Assembly: GCF_034355335.1 (NCBI RefSeq)
Contig: NZ_CP136422.1
Coordinates: forward strand, 3,072,501-3,136,500
From: Blautia coccoides
GTDB lineage: Bacteria > Bacillota > Clostridia > Lachnospirales > Lachnospiraceae
DNA: 64,000 nt
Reading direction: 5' to 3'
Positions within the stretch are counted from its first letter, which is position 1, and every line of letters starts with the position of its first letter. Below are positions 44,392-52,935 of the stretch, one piece after another. A model generated the notes under the pieces. It was not told the origin of the DNA, made no database searches, and saw only the letters and a list, made by a program, of their open reading frames with translations. Position numbers and translations under genes: made by a program.

Positions 44392-45624
44392 TTGAAGGCT
44401 TGGAATTATTACTGTAAAGGCTATGTTCGTATCCGGCTGCAAAGCAGGGGTCCGGAACGCTTCCTGAACATGTGCGCCCATCACAACATCCCTATCTGGG
44501 ATTTGCAGAACCGAGACGGTTTCTATGAAATGAATGTGAGTGTCACCGGATTCTACCAGATGAGATCCATATGCCGAAAGACCGGTTCCCGTGTGAAGAT
44601 CATAAAAAAATACGGACTGCCCTTCTTTTTTTACCGAAACAAAAAAAGAAAGGCATTTTTTATCGGCATTCTGGCTGGCTTCTGCCTGCTCATGGTACTA
44701 TCCCAGCACATTTGGAATATTCATGTGGAGGGAAACCGCCACAACAGCACACAGACCATACTCAATTATCTGGATGACATTCAGATCCATCACGGTATAT
44801 TGAAAAAGGATGTGGACTGCTCTTACATAGCGGAACAGATGCGTAAGGAATTTCCCGATATCACCTGGGTATCCGCAAAAATATCAGGCACCCGGCTCAT
44901 TCTGGAGGTAAAAGAAAACGCCACGGCAAACAAGATCATAAAACAGACGGAGGAAAATCCCAGCAGCATCATTGCCGGAAAATCAGGTACCATCGTCTCC
45001 ATGATCACAAGAAAAGGCACACCCTGCAAAAAGGTGGGAGAGTCATGTGAAAAGGGGGAGACACTGGTATCCGGCAGAGTTGATATCATGAATGACAGCA
45101 AAGAGGTGGTGGGATATGAATACACAGAGTCTGATGCTGACATTTATATACAATCCCAGATGCAGTATTACCATGAGTTTGATATGCACTTTCAAAAGGA
45201 TGTCTACACCGGAGACGCAAAAAAAGGGCCGGTTCTGCAATTGGGGAATTACTTTATCAGTCTGAAAGGGAAAAATCATTTTGATCAATTCGATACTGTG
45301 ACCAAATTGCATCAGGTACGGGTGACAGAAAACTTCCGCCTTCCCATATTCTACGGGAACAGCACAGATTACGAGAGTGTCACAAAGCCATACAAATACA
45401 CAAAGGAAGGTGCGGAAAAAAAGGCACAGGAACAGTTGGAGCTTCTGTTGGAAACGTTGCGCAAAAAAGAGGTTCAGATAAAAGAAAACAATGTCAAAAT
45501 ACAGGTACTCGACAAGGTGTGTGTGGCGAAAGGCCGGCTGACTATCATAGAAAAAACTACGGAAAAAGAGCCTGTGGAAATTCTGGAACAACCGGTCCAA
45601 AACGCTGAAGAAACAGAAGAATAG
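44392..45624 (+). CDS. yqfD: YqfD sporulation membrane protein
   Basis: 410 residues from TTG 44392 (GGGAGG upstream). The cytoplasmic N-terminus WNYYCKGYVRIRLQSRGPERFLNMCAHHNIPIWDL is family-typical. One membrane helix (AFFIGILAGFCLLMVLSQHIW) near residue 90 is followed by the HVEGNRHNSTQTILNYLDD (POTRA/FtsQ-like) region and a long exported domain with GTPCKKVGESCEKGETLVSG. YqfD is required at engulfment. In most Bacilli and clostridia phoH and ybeY follow directly; here they are 9 kb away. Confidence 0.95.
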   Translation: MKAWNYYCKGYVRIRLQSRGPERFLNMCAHHNIPIWDLQNRDGFYEMNVSVTGFYQMRSICRKTGSRVKIIKKYGLPFFFYRNKKRKAFFIGILAGFCLLMVLSQHIWNIHVEGNRHNSTQTILNYLDDIQIHHGILKKDVDCSYIAEQMRKEFPDITWVSAKISGTRLILEVKENATANKIIKQTEENPSSIIAGKSGTIVSMITRKGTPCKKVGESCEKGETLVSGRVDIMNDSKEVVGYEYTESDADIYIQSQMQYYHEFDMHFQKDVYTGDAKKGPVLQLGNYFISLKGKNHFDQFDTVTKLHQVRVTENFRLPIFYGNSTDYESVTKPYKYTKEGAEKKAQEQLELLLETLRKKEVQIKENNVKIQVLDKVCVAKGRLTIIEKTTEKEPVEILEQPVQNAEETEE

Positions 45625-45777
45625 ACTTGTCCGGCAGCTATTCCCGCTGCCGGCAGCCCCTCGCTGATTATTGCCCCTCCTGCCTTTTTGGAAAAGATAT
45701 TGACAGAACTGTAAAAGAGAACATATACTTGTCTTAGATTTTACTTATGATTTTTATCACTTTCAGGAGGGAAGTAC

Positions 45778-46182
45778 ATGCTTAAACAAATATCTATATT
45801 CGCAGAAAACAAGAAAGGGATGCTGCAGTCTATCACAAGTATCCTGGCACGGGAAAATATTAACATTATGGGATCAGTCACAAACGACAGTGCCGAATAC
45901 GGCATCATCCGAATGGTAGTGTCTGACCCGGAAAGAGCACTTGAAGCTCTTTCAAAAGAAGGCTTTATCTGCCGCGACACGGACGTCCTGGGTGTGGAGC
46001 TGACTGACGATCCGGGTGCCCTGGACAAGCTTTTAGTCTCACTTTTGGAGAGTAATATCAATGTGGATTATCTCTATCTGTCTTTTAACCGCAGTTCAGG
46101 AATGCCGATCATGATCCTCCATGTGGACTGCATCAATGAGGTGAAAAACTGTCTGCAGGCCAAAGGGCATTGTGTTGTGTGA
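45778..46182 (+). CDS. Tandem ACT-domain protein
   Basis: 134 residues forming two ACT domains: KQISIFAENKKGMLQSITSILARENINI and TDDPGALDKLLVSLLESNINVDYLYLSF. Small stand-alone tandem ACT proteins are found in Firmicutes and archaea and are thought to bind amino acids. AGGAGGG precedes the ATG. The last 50 bases overlap the convergent tetR gene, so the two messages can pair at their ends. Confidence 0.85.
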   Translation: MLKQISIFAENKKGMLQSITSILARENINIMGSVTNDSAEYGIIRMVVSDPERALEALSKEGFICRDTDVLGVELTDDPGALDKLLVSLLESNINVDYLYLSFNRSSGMPIMILHVDCINEVKNCLQAKGHCVV

Positions 46183-46747
46183 TCTCTTTTTGACCGATGG
46201 CCTTTAATACGCCTTCCGTAAGGAGTGTATGCACCAGTGACCCCAGTTCATCTGTACTCAATTCCTTGTCATTTTTCTGCCATTCGCTTACAACAGATAT
46301 GATTCCCGATAGATAAAAATCAAGGGCATACACAGCTTTGAGATCGTCGGTTGGTATGCGAAACGCAGATATAATGACAGGCATGATGGACTTTTTTAGT
46401 TTATCGGAAAACTTAGAGGAGTGCTCGCCTGTCAATAATACGATGAAATACTTTTCTGCATTTTTCTGCATATCATCGAATGCTTCCAAAAATATATTGG
46501 CAAAGTTTCCGTTGGAAATAGTATTAGTGATCTTTTCTCCAATATGGTTGATCAATTCTTCCTCTATCTGCTCCAACAGATCGTACACGTCTAAGAAATA
46601 ATCATAGAATGTCGCCCGGTTATAACCCGCTTTGCGGGTGATTTCTGATACCGTGATCTTTTCTACGGGTTTCGTCCTGTATAATTCACAAAAGGTATCA
46701 ATAAAGACTTCTCTTGTGGCGCTGGCTGTTGGCGATAGTTTTGACAT
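46133..46747 (-). CDS. TetR-family regulator of the nitroreductase genes
   Basis: 204 residues. HTH segment SATREVFIDTFCELYRTKPVEKITVSEITRKAGYNRATFYDYFLDVYDLLEQIEEEL. The C-terminal body contains SSKFSDKLKKSIMPVIIS, as in Firmicute TetR/AcrR proteins with a DUF-type ligand domain. ATG 46747 follows GGGGGG. It is divergent from a nitroreductase gene with a clear 18-bp palindrome between them. Its C-terminal 17 codons overlap the ACT gene on the opposite strand. Confidence 0.9.
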   Translation of the reverse strand: MSKLSPTASATREVFIDTFCELYRTKPVEKITVSEITRKAGYNRATFYDYFLDVYDLLEQIEEELINHIGEKITNTISNGNFANIFLEAFDDMQKNAEKYFIVLLTGEHSSKFSDKLKKSIMPVIISAFRIPTDDLKAVYALDFYLSGIISVVSEWQKNDKELSTDELGSLVHTLLTEGVLKAIGQKEITQHNALWPADSFSPH

Positions 46748-46794
46748 GATAATCCCCCCTTTTATTTTTACGACAGATATCCCCAAAGTGTTGG

Positions 46795-46833
46795 TTGTAT
46801 TTTTGACCGGGATGAGTATAATGCAAATTATAC
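46795..46833 (+). promoter_or_regulatory. Nitroreductase promoter with TetR operator
   Basis: TTGTAT (46795-46800), 16 bases, TATAAT (46817-46822). The -10 lies inside the perfect palindrome GTATAAT-GCAA-ATTATAC (46816-46833). A repressor bound there would block the promoter. The divergent TetR gene is the natural candidate. Confidence 0.7.
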
Positions 46834-46919
46834 GACAGGTGTTGGAAAAAGACAAGAAGGTGCTGATGGCCCGTACCACATTCTGCCATGATCAAATAAT
46901 TAGTCAAAGGAGAATTTCT

Positions 46920-47447
46920 ATGGAAACTATGAAAGCTATTGCAAAAAGAAAATCAACCAGAGCTTTTGACCCCGAGAAAAAAGTCGCAGAGTCAACACTT
47001 AATGCAATTCTGGCAGCAGGCTGTGCGGCGCCCGTGGGAGCCGGGGATTATGCCTCTCTTCATCTCACTGTTATCCAAAACAGGGAAACACTTGATAAGA
47101 TCAGTAAAGCGGTGCAGGCAGTGCTCAAAGTGGAACGTGATGTTCTGTATGGCGTACCCGTTCTTGTTTTGGTGTCATCATCCGAACCCAAGTTTCCAAA
47201 TGTCCAGTATGCGAATGTGGGATGTGTTATGGAAAATATGTTACTGGCGGCTGCGGATTTGGAGGTGGACAGTATCTATCTCTGGGGTGCGGTGAATGTA
47301 CTTGCACAAATCCCCGAACTACAAAAAGAGCTGGGCGTACCAAAAGGATTTACACCGATCTCCGCTGCGGGCCTGGGATATGCGGTAGAACGAAGCTCCA
47401 GTGAAAAAGAGCTGGGTATTACACTCTCTGTCAATTACGCTCCGTGA
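46920..47447 (+). CDS. Nitroreductase family flavoprotein
   Basis: 175 residues from ATG 46920 (AAAGGAG eight bases upstream). AIAKRKSTRAFDPEKKVAESTLNAILAAGCAAPVGAGD is the FMN-binding start (R-R-S pattern). ANVGCVMENMLLAAADLEVDSIYLWG is the conserved helix, and FTPISAAGLGYA the C-terminal FMN contact. It may reduce nitroaromatics, quinones or flavins with NAD(P)H. It is divergent from tetR and followed by a second nitroreductase. Confidence 0.88.
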   Translation: METMKAIAKRKSTRAFDPEKKVAESTLNAILAAGCAAPVGAGDYASLHLTVIQNRETLDKISKAVQAVLKVERDVLYGVPVLVLVSSSEPKFPNVQYANVGCVMENMLLAAADLEVDSIYLWGAVNVLAQIPELQKELGVPKGFTPISAAGLGYAVERSSSEKELGITLSVNYAP

Positions 47448-47495
47448 TCATAAATCCTTTTGTGAACTGGAGCAGCACGTGAAAGGGGATTCACT

Positions 47496-48212
47496 ATGGA
47501 TCTGTACTCACCTATATTTACCCGCGCATCCACGCGCAGATTCGATTCTTCACCGCTTCCTGCTGACACGCTTTTACAATTGGAGGATTTTCTTTCAAAA
47601 GTAAAGCCGCTGATTCCCGGCATAAAAGTAAAGCACCGGATCGTGAGCGGTAACGAGGTCAAGGGCATGGCTCTGCCGAAAGCTCCCCACTATTTGCTAA
47701 TTTCCGGTGAAGAGCATCCGCTGCGTAATACGGCGGCGGGATTTCTGTACCAACATGCAGAGCTGTGGTTATACGCACAGGGTTTTGCCACACGTTGGCT
47801 GGCCGGTGTAAAGCCTAAGGAACCAGATGCAAGCCATATTATCGGAATGGCCTTCGGCAAGCCCGCAGAACCGGCGGTTAGGAAACACGATGATTTTAAA
47901 CGCAGGCCGCTCAGCGAAATTTCGAGAGGAAATGACTCGCGCCTTGAAGCGGCAAGACTGGCGCCATCCGGGATGAACGGCCAGCCATGGTATTTTATAG
48001 CAGACGGCGGGAAGATACACACTTACTGTAAGAAAAACCTGGGAGGCCTTTTAAGCAAAATGTACAGCCTCACCGATTTGGATGTGGGAATCGCACTCTG
48101 TCATTTGGCAATGGCCGGTGAACATGAGGGCAGGCCCTTCCGGTTTGCTGTGAACCAAGAGGGAGCACCCACACCTCCGTCGGGATTTGTCTATGTGGGA
48201 ACGGTACAATAG
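47496..48212 (+). CDS. Nitroreductase-like protein (TM1586 type)
   Basis: 238 residues with two half-domains: the first (TRASTRRFDSSPLPADTLLQLEDFL), the second starting at PLSEISRGNDSRLEAARLAPSGMNGQPWYFIADGG, the FMN-pocket motif APSGMNGQPW. The Thermotoga TM1586-like family (putative TM nitroreductase) has this two-repeat layout. Its neighbour and spacing of 48 bases suggest one operon with the upstream nitroreductase and a common regulator. Activity is inferred. Confidence 0.82.
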   Translation: MDLYSPIFTRASTRRFDSSPLPADTLLQLEDFLSKVKPLIPGIKVKHRIVSGNEVKGMALPKAPHYLLISGEEHPLRNTAAGFLYQHAELWLYAQGFATRWLAGVKPKEPDASHIIGMAFGKPAEPAVRKHDDFKRRPLSEISRGNDSRLEAARLAPSGMNGQPWYFIADGGKIHTYCKKNLGGLLSKMYSLTDLDVGIALCHLAMAGEHEGRPFRFAVNQEGAPTPPSGFVYVGTVQ

Positions 48213-48286
48213 AGATGAACTTCATGGAGAAACAGTCTGAAGACAGCCTGTGGAACAACCAGAACAGATATGAGGAGAGACACGTG

Positions 48287-49450
48287 ATGCAGATTATTAT
48301 GATACTTATTCTCTTAGGAGCAGTCATCGGTTTGATCGTAAACACGGGCCGAAAGCTCTTTCTTTGGTTTCGGCCGCTTTTTGCAGGTGCCAGTCCACTG
48401 GTGTTTGGTGCTATATATGGAATGATCATGACGGCCGTCCTGGTGTTTTTTGTACTCAGCCGCATACCGGACAGCCCCATACCCAGAGTGTTTTTTCTTG
48501 TGGATCATTACGCTTTGGGAGCGGCTGTCTATGTGGTGATATTTGTCAATTCTGCAGACTTTATTTTATTCCTGCTTAAACTGTGCCGTCTGCTTCCAGT
48601 GCCTCTGTCTCAAGGGGTGTCTGTCACTGCAGGAGCGGCAGCTTTAGGCTTGTCTGCGGTATTGACCCTTTACGGAGGGATCCATGCATCTGTGATCAAA
48701 ACTCAACATTATGACATTGAGCTGCAGGCAGATAAAAGGGCCTCGGATTCCATGAAGATTGCCCTGATCAGCGATATCCATATGGGCTACGTGATCGAGG
48801 AAAAGCATGTAGAAAAAATCGTTGCGGCAATCAATGCAGCCGAACCGGATCTTGTCTGCATTGCAGGGGATATCTTTGACGGTGATATCACAGCACTTAA
48901 GAATCCTTCGGTACTACAGGAACTGTTTCGTGAGATCAAAGCGCCCTATGGGGTGTATGCCTGTCTTGGAAATCATGATGCAGGAGCAGGATATGAGGAA
49001 ATGCTGGATTTTTTGGACAAGGCCGGGATTTATCTGTTACAGGATGAGGAGGTGCTGATCGATGATCGGATAATTCTGGCAGGCAGAAAAGATTCCGGTC
49101 CGATAGGGAATCAGGGCAGCAAACGGACAGTATTGGAAGCTTCCGCAAAAACAGAGGAACTGCCCAGGGTTGTACTGGATCATAAGCCGGAAAATATTGG
49201 TGAGTATCATAAAAGTACGGATTTGATCTTGTGCGGACATACCCACCGGGGACAGTTTTTCCCCGGCAACCTGATCAATGAGGTTTCCATGGATGTGAAT
49301 TACGGATATTACCGGAAAAACGCGGAGAGTCCCCAGGCTGTGGTGACTTCCGGTGCGGGAACCTGGGGGCCGCCTATGCGGGTAGGAACAGACAATGAAG
49401 TCGCAGTGATCCGGATAACCTTTCCGGCTGCTGAAAAGGGAACTGTCTAA
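48287..49450 (+). CDS. Membrane-anchored metallophosphoesterase (YkuE/YaeI-like)
   Basis: 387 residues. Four N-terminal helices (about 1-20, 40-65, 75-105, 115-140), then a calcineurin-like domain: ALISDIHMGYVIEEKHVEKIV, CIAGDIFDGD, YACLGNHDAG, and ILCGHTHRGQFFPGNL. These supply all the metal ligands (D, H, D, N, H, H). Related proteins hydrolyse UDP-diacylglucosamine or other lipid phosphates; the true substrate is unknown. ATG 48287 follows GGAGAG. Confidence 0.88.
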   Translation: MQIIMILILLGAVIGLIVNTGRKLFLWFRPLFAGASPLVFGAIYGMIMTAVLVFFVLSRIPDSPIPRVFFLVDHYALGAAVYVVIFVNSADFILFLLKLCRLLPVPLSQGVSVTAGAAALGLSAVLTLYGGIHASVIKTQHYDIELQADKRASDSMKIALISDIHMGYVIEEKHVEKIVAAINAAEPDLVCIAGDIFDGDITALKNPSVLQELFREIKAPYGVYACLGNHDAGAGYEEMLDFLDKAGIYLLQDEEVLIDDRIILAGRKDSGPIGNQGSKRTVLEASAKTEELPRVVLDHKPENIGEYHKSTDLILCGHTHRGQFFPGNLINEVSMDVNYGYYRKNAESPQAVVTSGAGTWGPPMRVGTDNEVAVIRITFPAAEKGTV

Positions 49451-49796
49451 AAAACCAGAGGCCCTGCCATTATATGAAGCATTTGAACATAAGGTCCTTT
49501 CAGAGATCAGTTCTGTCAGTATCAAGGTCCAGAAGACGCAGATTGCCTTTTCTAACAGGCATAACTTTGCTTTTGTATCATTTATACCGGTTCGGAAAGC
49601 AAAAGACAGACCGGAAATTTATCTGGTCATAACGTTTGGTCTCGGATATCGTATGGAGTCACCGCGGATTGATGCTGCAGTTGAGCCATATCCTAACCGC
49701 TGGACCCATCATGTTCTTGTTCAAGGAATGGAAGAAATAGACGAGGAGCTTATGGGATGGGTAAAAGAAGCTGCTGTCTTTGCTGCAGGCAAGTAG
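49449..49796 (+). pseudogene. DUF5655 C-terminal domain without a start codon
   Basis: A long open frame, KKPEALPLYEAFEHKVLSEI to GMEEIDEELMGWVKEAAVFAAGK, reads like the DUF5655 domain normally preceded by a zinc-ribbon or DUF1801 part. No start codon is suitably placed: the first in-frame ATG comes after 70 residues, and the frame runs back into the end of the phosphoesterase in another frame. The 5' part has therefore been lost. It looks intact otherwise. Confidence 0.6.
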
Positions 49797-49888
49797 CTCC
49801 CATAGGCGTTTCCGGCAGTGAAGCGGTCTTTTAGATTGTAACTTCTTAAAAAAAGTAGTAAAATACATCTCATGAGTGAGGTGATCTT

Positions 49889-50608
49889 ATGCTGCGCATA
49901 GCAGTTTGTGACGATGATAAAGACGCCGTGCAGATCCATAAGGGAATTGTGGAGGACTGTCTGAGGCAGTATGGCAGTATTGGAGAAATTGCCGCTTATA
50001 CTTCCAGCGACAATCTGCTTTATGATATTACTGAGGACAGCTTTTTCTTTGATCTGATCCTGCTGGATATTGAAATGCCGGGGAGTACGGGAATGGAGAC
50101 AGCAGAAAAAATCAAGCCGTTTCTGCCAAACGTAAAGATAATCTTTATTACTTCCCACATTGAATATGCCATAGATGCTTTTGAACTTTCTATTTTCCGA
50201 TATGTTCCGAAAAATGAAATAGAAAAACGTCTCCCATCCGCCATACGGGACGCAGTAAAGCTGATCGAGCTGGAAGAGGGAAAAACTTATACCATCCGGA
50301 CAAACAGCCGTCTTGAAAAGATACCCTGCAGGGAGATTTATTATATCGAGCGTGATGGAAAAAATGCTGGCATTATTACCGCCGGAGGAATATCCAAGGT
50401 ACGTAAAAGTCTGCAGCAGGTTTATGAGGAATTGGGAACAGAAGAGTTTATCTATATTGACCGGGGCTGTATTGTGAACATGATACATATTATGCAGATC
50501 AAGGACGGTATGGCTGTTCTGAAAAATGATGTGTCGCTTCCCATAAGCCGTTCTCATCTGCAGAAGGTCAAAGAGCAGATCAACGGATATTGGGGGATGC
50601 ATATATGA
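49889..50608 (+). CDS. LytTR (AgrA-type) response regulator
   Basis: 239 residues. Receiver domain: RIAVCDDDKDAV (acidic pocket), FDLILLDIEMPGSTGMETA (phosphoacceptor D near 54) and FITSHIEYAIDAFELSIFRYVPK. The C-terminal LytTR DNA-binding domain runs from IRTNSRLEKIPCREIYYIERDG to FIYIDRGCIVNMIHI and SLPISRSHLQKVKEQI. Its stop overlaps the kinase start by ATGA. Similar pairs regulate ABC transporters and bacteriocin-like systems, and an ABC module lies immediately downstream. Confidence 0.95.
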   Translation: MLRIAVCDDDKDAVQIHKGIVEDCLRQYGSIGEIAAYTSSDNLLYDITEDSFFFDLILLDIEMPGSTGMETAEKIKPFLPNVKIIFITSHIEYAIDAFELSIFRYVPKNEIEKRLPSAIRDAVKLIELEEGKTYTIRTNSRLEKIPCREIYYIERDGKNAGIITAGGISKVRKSLQQVYEELGTEEFIYIDRGCIVNMIHIMQIKDGMAVLKNDVSLPISRSHLQKVKEQINGYWGMHI

Positions 50609-51906
50609 CTGATTGGCTTTTTTTACTCTCAAATATTGCCGCCGGGATCATTCGTGTTCATGTCTGTCTGTTTCTTATTTTCCGGCTCTTATCTGTGGAA
50701 AAGCCCGGGAAAAAAAGTACGGCAGCAGCACTGGCGGGCGTGACTGTCATATGTATCCTGGCATTCGTGACAGGTTTTCCTGATTTTTACCGCGGGGCAT
50801 TGGAGGCTGTCTGGATCGCGTTCTGCGCCGGCCGCCTGCAGAAGGTAGATATCAGGATGAGTCTGTTTGTGGGGACTTTTTATGAAATCGCAGTCTGGTT
50901 CTGGCAGTTTCTCTTTGCTGCATGGCTGGGCGTGCTGTTTTCCTCCCCGGCTTATCTTGACTATAGAACAGGAGAGGGTCAGACCGCAGTGTGGCTGCTG
51001 CATGGACTGCTGATCGTTTTGGAAATTTATCTTTCCGGGCATCGTGATATGACAGAAAAAGAGGCTTTTCGACGTACCTCTGTGATCGTCCTGGCGGGAT
51101 TTCTTGCAGTCATAACTTTATCTGAACAGTCGGTACTTTCTATTGCAGATGATACCCTGTATATGTGGACGATCTTGGCGTCTGTACTTATGATGTCTGT
51201 TCTGGTATTTAACATAAACCGGCATTACGAGGCAGAAAAGGAGCTTGCCCGGTTAAAATCCCAACAGGCCGAATTACTTGAACATGATTATACTGCGCTG
51301 AACAATGCCTATGCCGCCAACGCGAAGCTGTTTCATGATTTTCATAATCATATCGGTGTGCTCCGTCAGCTTCTCTCTCATAAAAAAACAGAAGAAGCAG
51401 TGCAGTATCTGGATGAATTACAATCACCGGTGCAGGAGATGGCAGATGCCGTATGGACAGGGGATGAAACCGCAGACTATCTGATCAACAGCAAAGCGCT
51501 TGCGGCCAAAGTAAGCGGCGTACCCTTACAGGTGCAGGTTGAGTTTCCCCGTCATACCAATATAAAAAGTGCTGATCTGTGCGCGATTTTGGGAAATCTG
51601 CTGGATAATGCCCTGGAAGCCTCCCGGAAAGTAGCGGATCCAAAACACCGCTTCATCCGGCTTACCATTCGCCGCATCAATCAGATGCTGGTCATAAAAG
51701 TTGAAAACAGTTTTGCGGTTCTGCCCAAAAAAGAAGATGGTTCCCTGAAGACAACCAAAAAGGACAGGGAACTGCATGGCTGGGGTCTGAAAAGCGCACA
51801 GACTGCCGCGGAGAAATATGAGGGCACGGTACAGACCTCCTATACAGACAGTACATTCCGGGCAGTTGCCACGTTATCTTACCACGGTGTAACGCCAAAA
51901 GAATAA
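50605..51906 (+). CDS. AgrC/GHKL-type sensor histidine kinase
   Basis: About 433 residues from ATG 50605. Six hydrophobic helices lie within residues 5-200, followed by a coiled coil (EAEKELARLKSQQAELLEHD). The H-box is KLFHDFHNHIGVLRQLLSH (phosphoacceptor HxxN region) and the ATP-binding part has LLDNALEAS and LHGWGLKSAQTAAEKYEG (N and G boxes). This is the AgrC-like class without a large extracellular domain, typical for peptide or ion sensing through the membrane part. Followed by a terminator. Confidence 0.93.
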   Translation: MTDWLFLLSNIAAGIIRVHVCLFLIFRLLSVEKPGKKSTAAALAGVTVICILAFVTGFPDFYRGALEAVWIAFCAGRLQKVDIRMSLFVGTFYEIAVWFWQFLFAAWLGVLFSSPAYLDYRTGEGQTAVWLLHGLLIVLEIYLSGHRDMTEKEAFRRTSVIVLAGFLAVITLSEQSVLSIADDTLYMWTILASVLMMSVLVFNINRHYEAEKELARLKSQQAELLEHDYTALNNAYAANAKLFHDFHNHIGVLRQLLSHKKTEEAVQYLDELQSPVQEMADAVWTGDETADYLINSKALAAKVSGVPLQVQVEFPRHTNIKSADLCAILGNLLDNALEASRKVADPKHRFIRLTIRRINQMLVIKVENSFAVLPKKEDGSLKTTKKDRELHGWGLKSAQTAAEKYEGTVQTSYTDSTFRAVATLSYHGVTPKE

Positions 51907-51915
51907 ATATACTTT

Positions 51916-51950
51916 AAGCTGCAAAGCGTTTACACGCCCTGCAGCTTTTT
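51916..51950 (+). terminator. Terminator of the two-component operon
   Basis: AAGCTGCA and TGCAGCTT with a 16-base loop, then three more T. It separates the kinase from the ABC genes, which need their own promoter. Confidence 0.8.
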
Positions 51951-52049
51951 CATGGACAAAAACCTGCCGAATACGGACATTTTCGCAGACACCTTCTTTT
52001 TCAGCTATGATATAGACACAATAAATAATCATATAAGGAGGAAATGATC

Positions 52050-52226
52050 ATGCGACACATATATATCCGTTGGACTTTAGGTGTGATCTGGATAGCAGCG
52101 GCGATCATAAGCGGGGTATCCGGCAGTCTTGAAATGGCAGGGCTTTATCTGCTTTTAGGGGGCATTTTCCTGTATTCTGCTTATACCACAGGGAAAAAAG
52201 ATAAGGAAGACAAAGGGGGCAGATAA
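52050..52226 (+). CDS. Small two-helix membrane protein
   Basis: 58 residues from ATG 52050, eight bases after AAGGAGG (ATG 52044 is too close). Two helices, WTLGVIWIAAAIISGV and MAGLYLLLGGIFLYSAYTTG, with a charged tail KKDKEDKGGR. It is the first gene of the ABC transporter operon, one base before the ATPase gene. Such miniproteins sometimes accompany LytTR-controlled ABC exporters. No homolog recognised. Confidence 0.65.
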   Translation: MRHIYIRWTLGVIWIAAAIISGVSGSLEMAGLYLLLGGIFLYSAYTTGKKDKEDKGGR

Positions 52227-52227
52227 C

Positions 52228-52935
52228 ATGAAAACTCCTCTTTTGTCAGTCAAAAATTTAGATGTCTGGTACGACAACAAAAAAATGGTATTGTCTCATT
52301 TTGATATAGAACTGGACAGCCATGAAGTGGTGGGATTGATCGGGCTGAATGGGGCGGGAAAAACCACATTCTTAAAAACATTATCCGGTCTGATCCCAAC
52401 CTTCCGGGCGGATAGTATCCGGTTTTTGGGTCATCCCGCAAAACTTCGTGACAAGGATTTTAAGACCTGCCGTTATACTGTATTTTCTGAGGACAATTCC
52501 TTTCAGTATTTCACATTTCAGGAGTATCTGACCTATGTCTTTGCGGCTTATGGAAAAACACTGCCAGATGTATCCCAACTCGTGCACGGGTTTCACTTTG
52601 AAGAATTCACTAATGTTCTGTTGAAAGACCTTTCAGCGGGCAGCCGAAAGAAGGTATTTCTGATCACTGCCTTTGCGTTAAAGCCGGAACTGCTTTTGTT
52701 GGATGAACCGGTTAATGGACTGGACTTTCAGAGTACAGAATATCTGTACCGGCAAATGGCCTGTTATAAGGAGTACGGCACGGTCCTGTTTTCTTCTCAC
52801 ATTCTGGAAAGTATCACTCTGACCTCTGACAAGGTTCTTGTTTTGGAAGATGGAGCAGTACGGAATATTTTCAAGGGCGGTGAGATCAATGCCGCTGACA
52901 TTCGGGAGGCCCTGCGTTATGAATATGATGTTTAA
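52228..52935 (+). CDS. ABC transporter ATP-binding protein
   Basis: 235 residues. Walker A GLNGAGKTTFLK near residue 40, a Q-loop region SEDNSFQYFTFQEYL, signature LKDLSAGSRKKVF (a divergent LSGGQ), Walker B LLLLDEPVNGLD, and the H-loop SSHILES. It resembles CcmA/Nat-type ATPases of ABC-2 exporters. The signature LSAGS is unusual. The next gene starts inside its 3' end. Confidence 0.9.
   Translation: MKTPLLSVKNLDVWYDNKKMVLSHFDIELDSHEVVGLIGLNGAGKTTFLKTLSGLIPTFRADSIRFLGHPAKLRDKDFKTCRYTVFSEDNSFQYFTFQEYLTYVFAAYGKTLPDVSQLVHGFHFEEFTNVLLKDLSAGSRKKVFLITAFALKPELLLLDEPVNGLDFQSTEYLYRQMACYKEYGTVLFSSHILESITLTSDKVLVLEDGAVRNIFKGGEINAADIREALRYEYDV

Noticed and set aside
49721..50632. 303-codon frame on the minus strand opposite the LytTR regulator
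   Set aside because: It is antisense to a certain gene, has no ribosome-binding site or recognisable family, and reads as low-complexity in translation.
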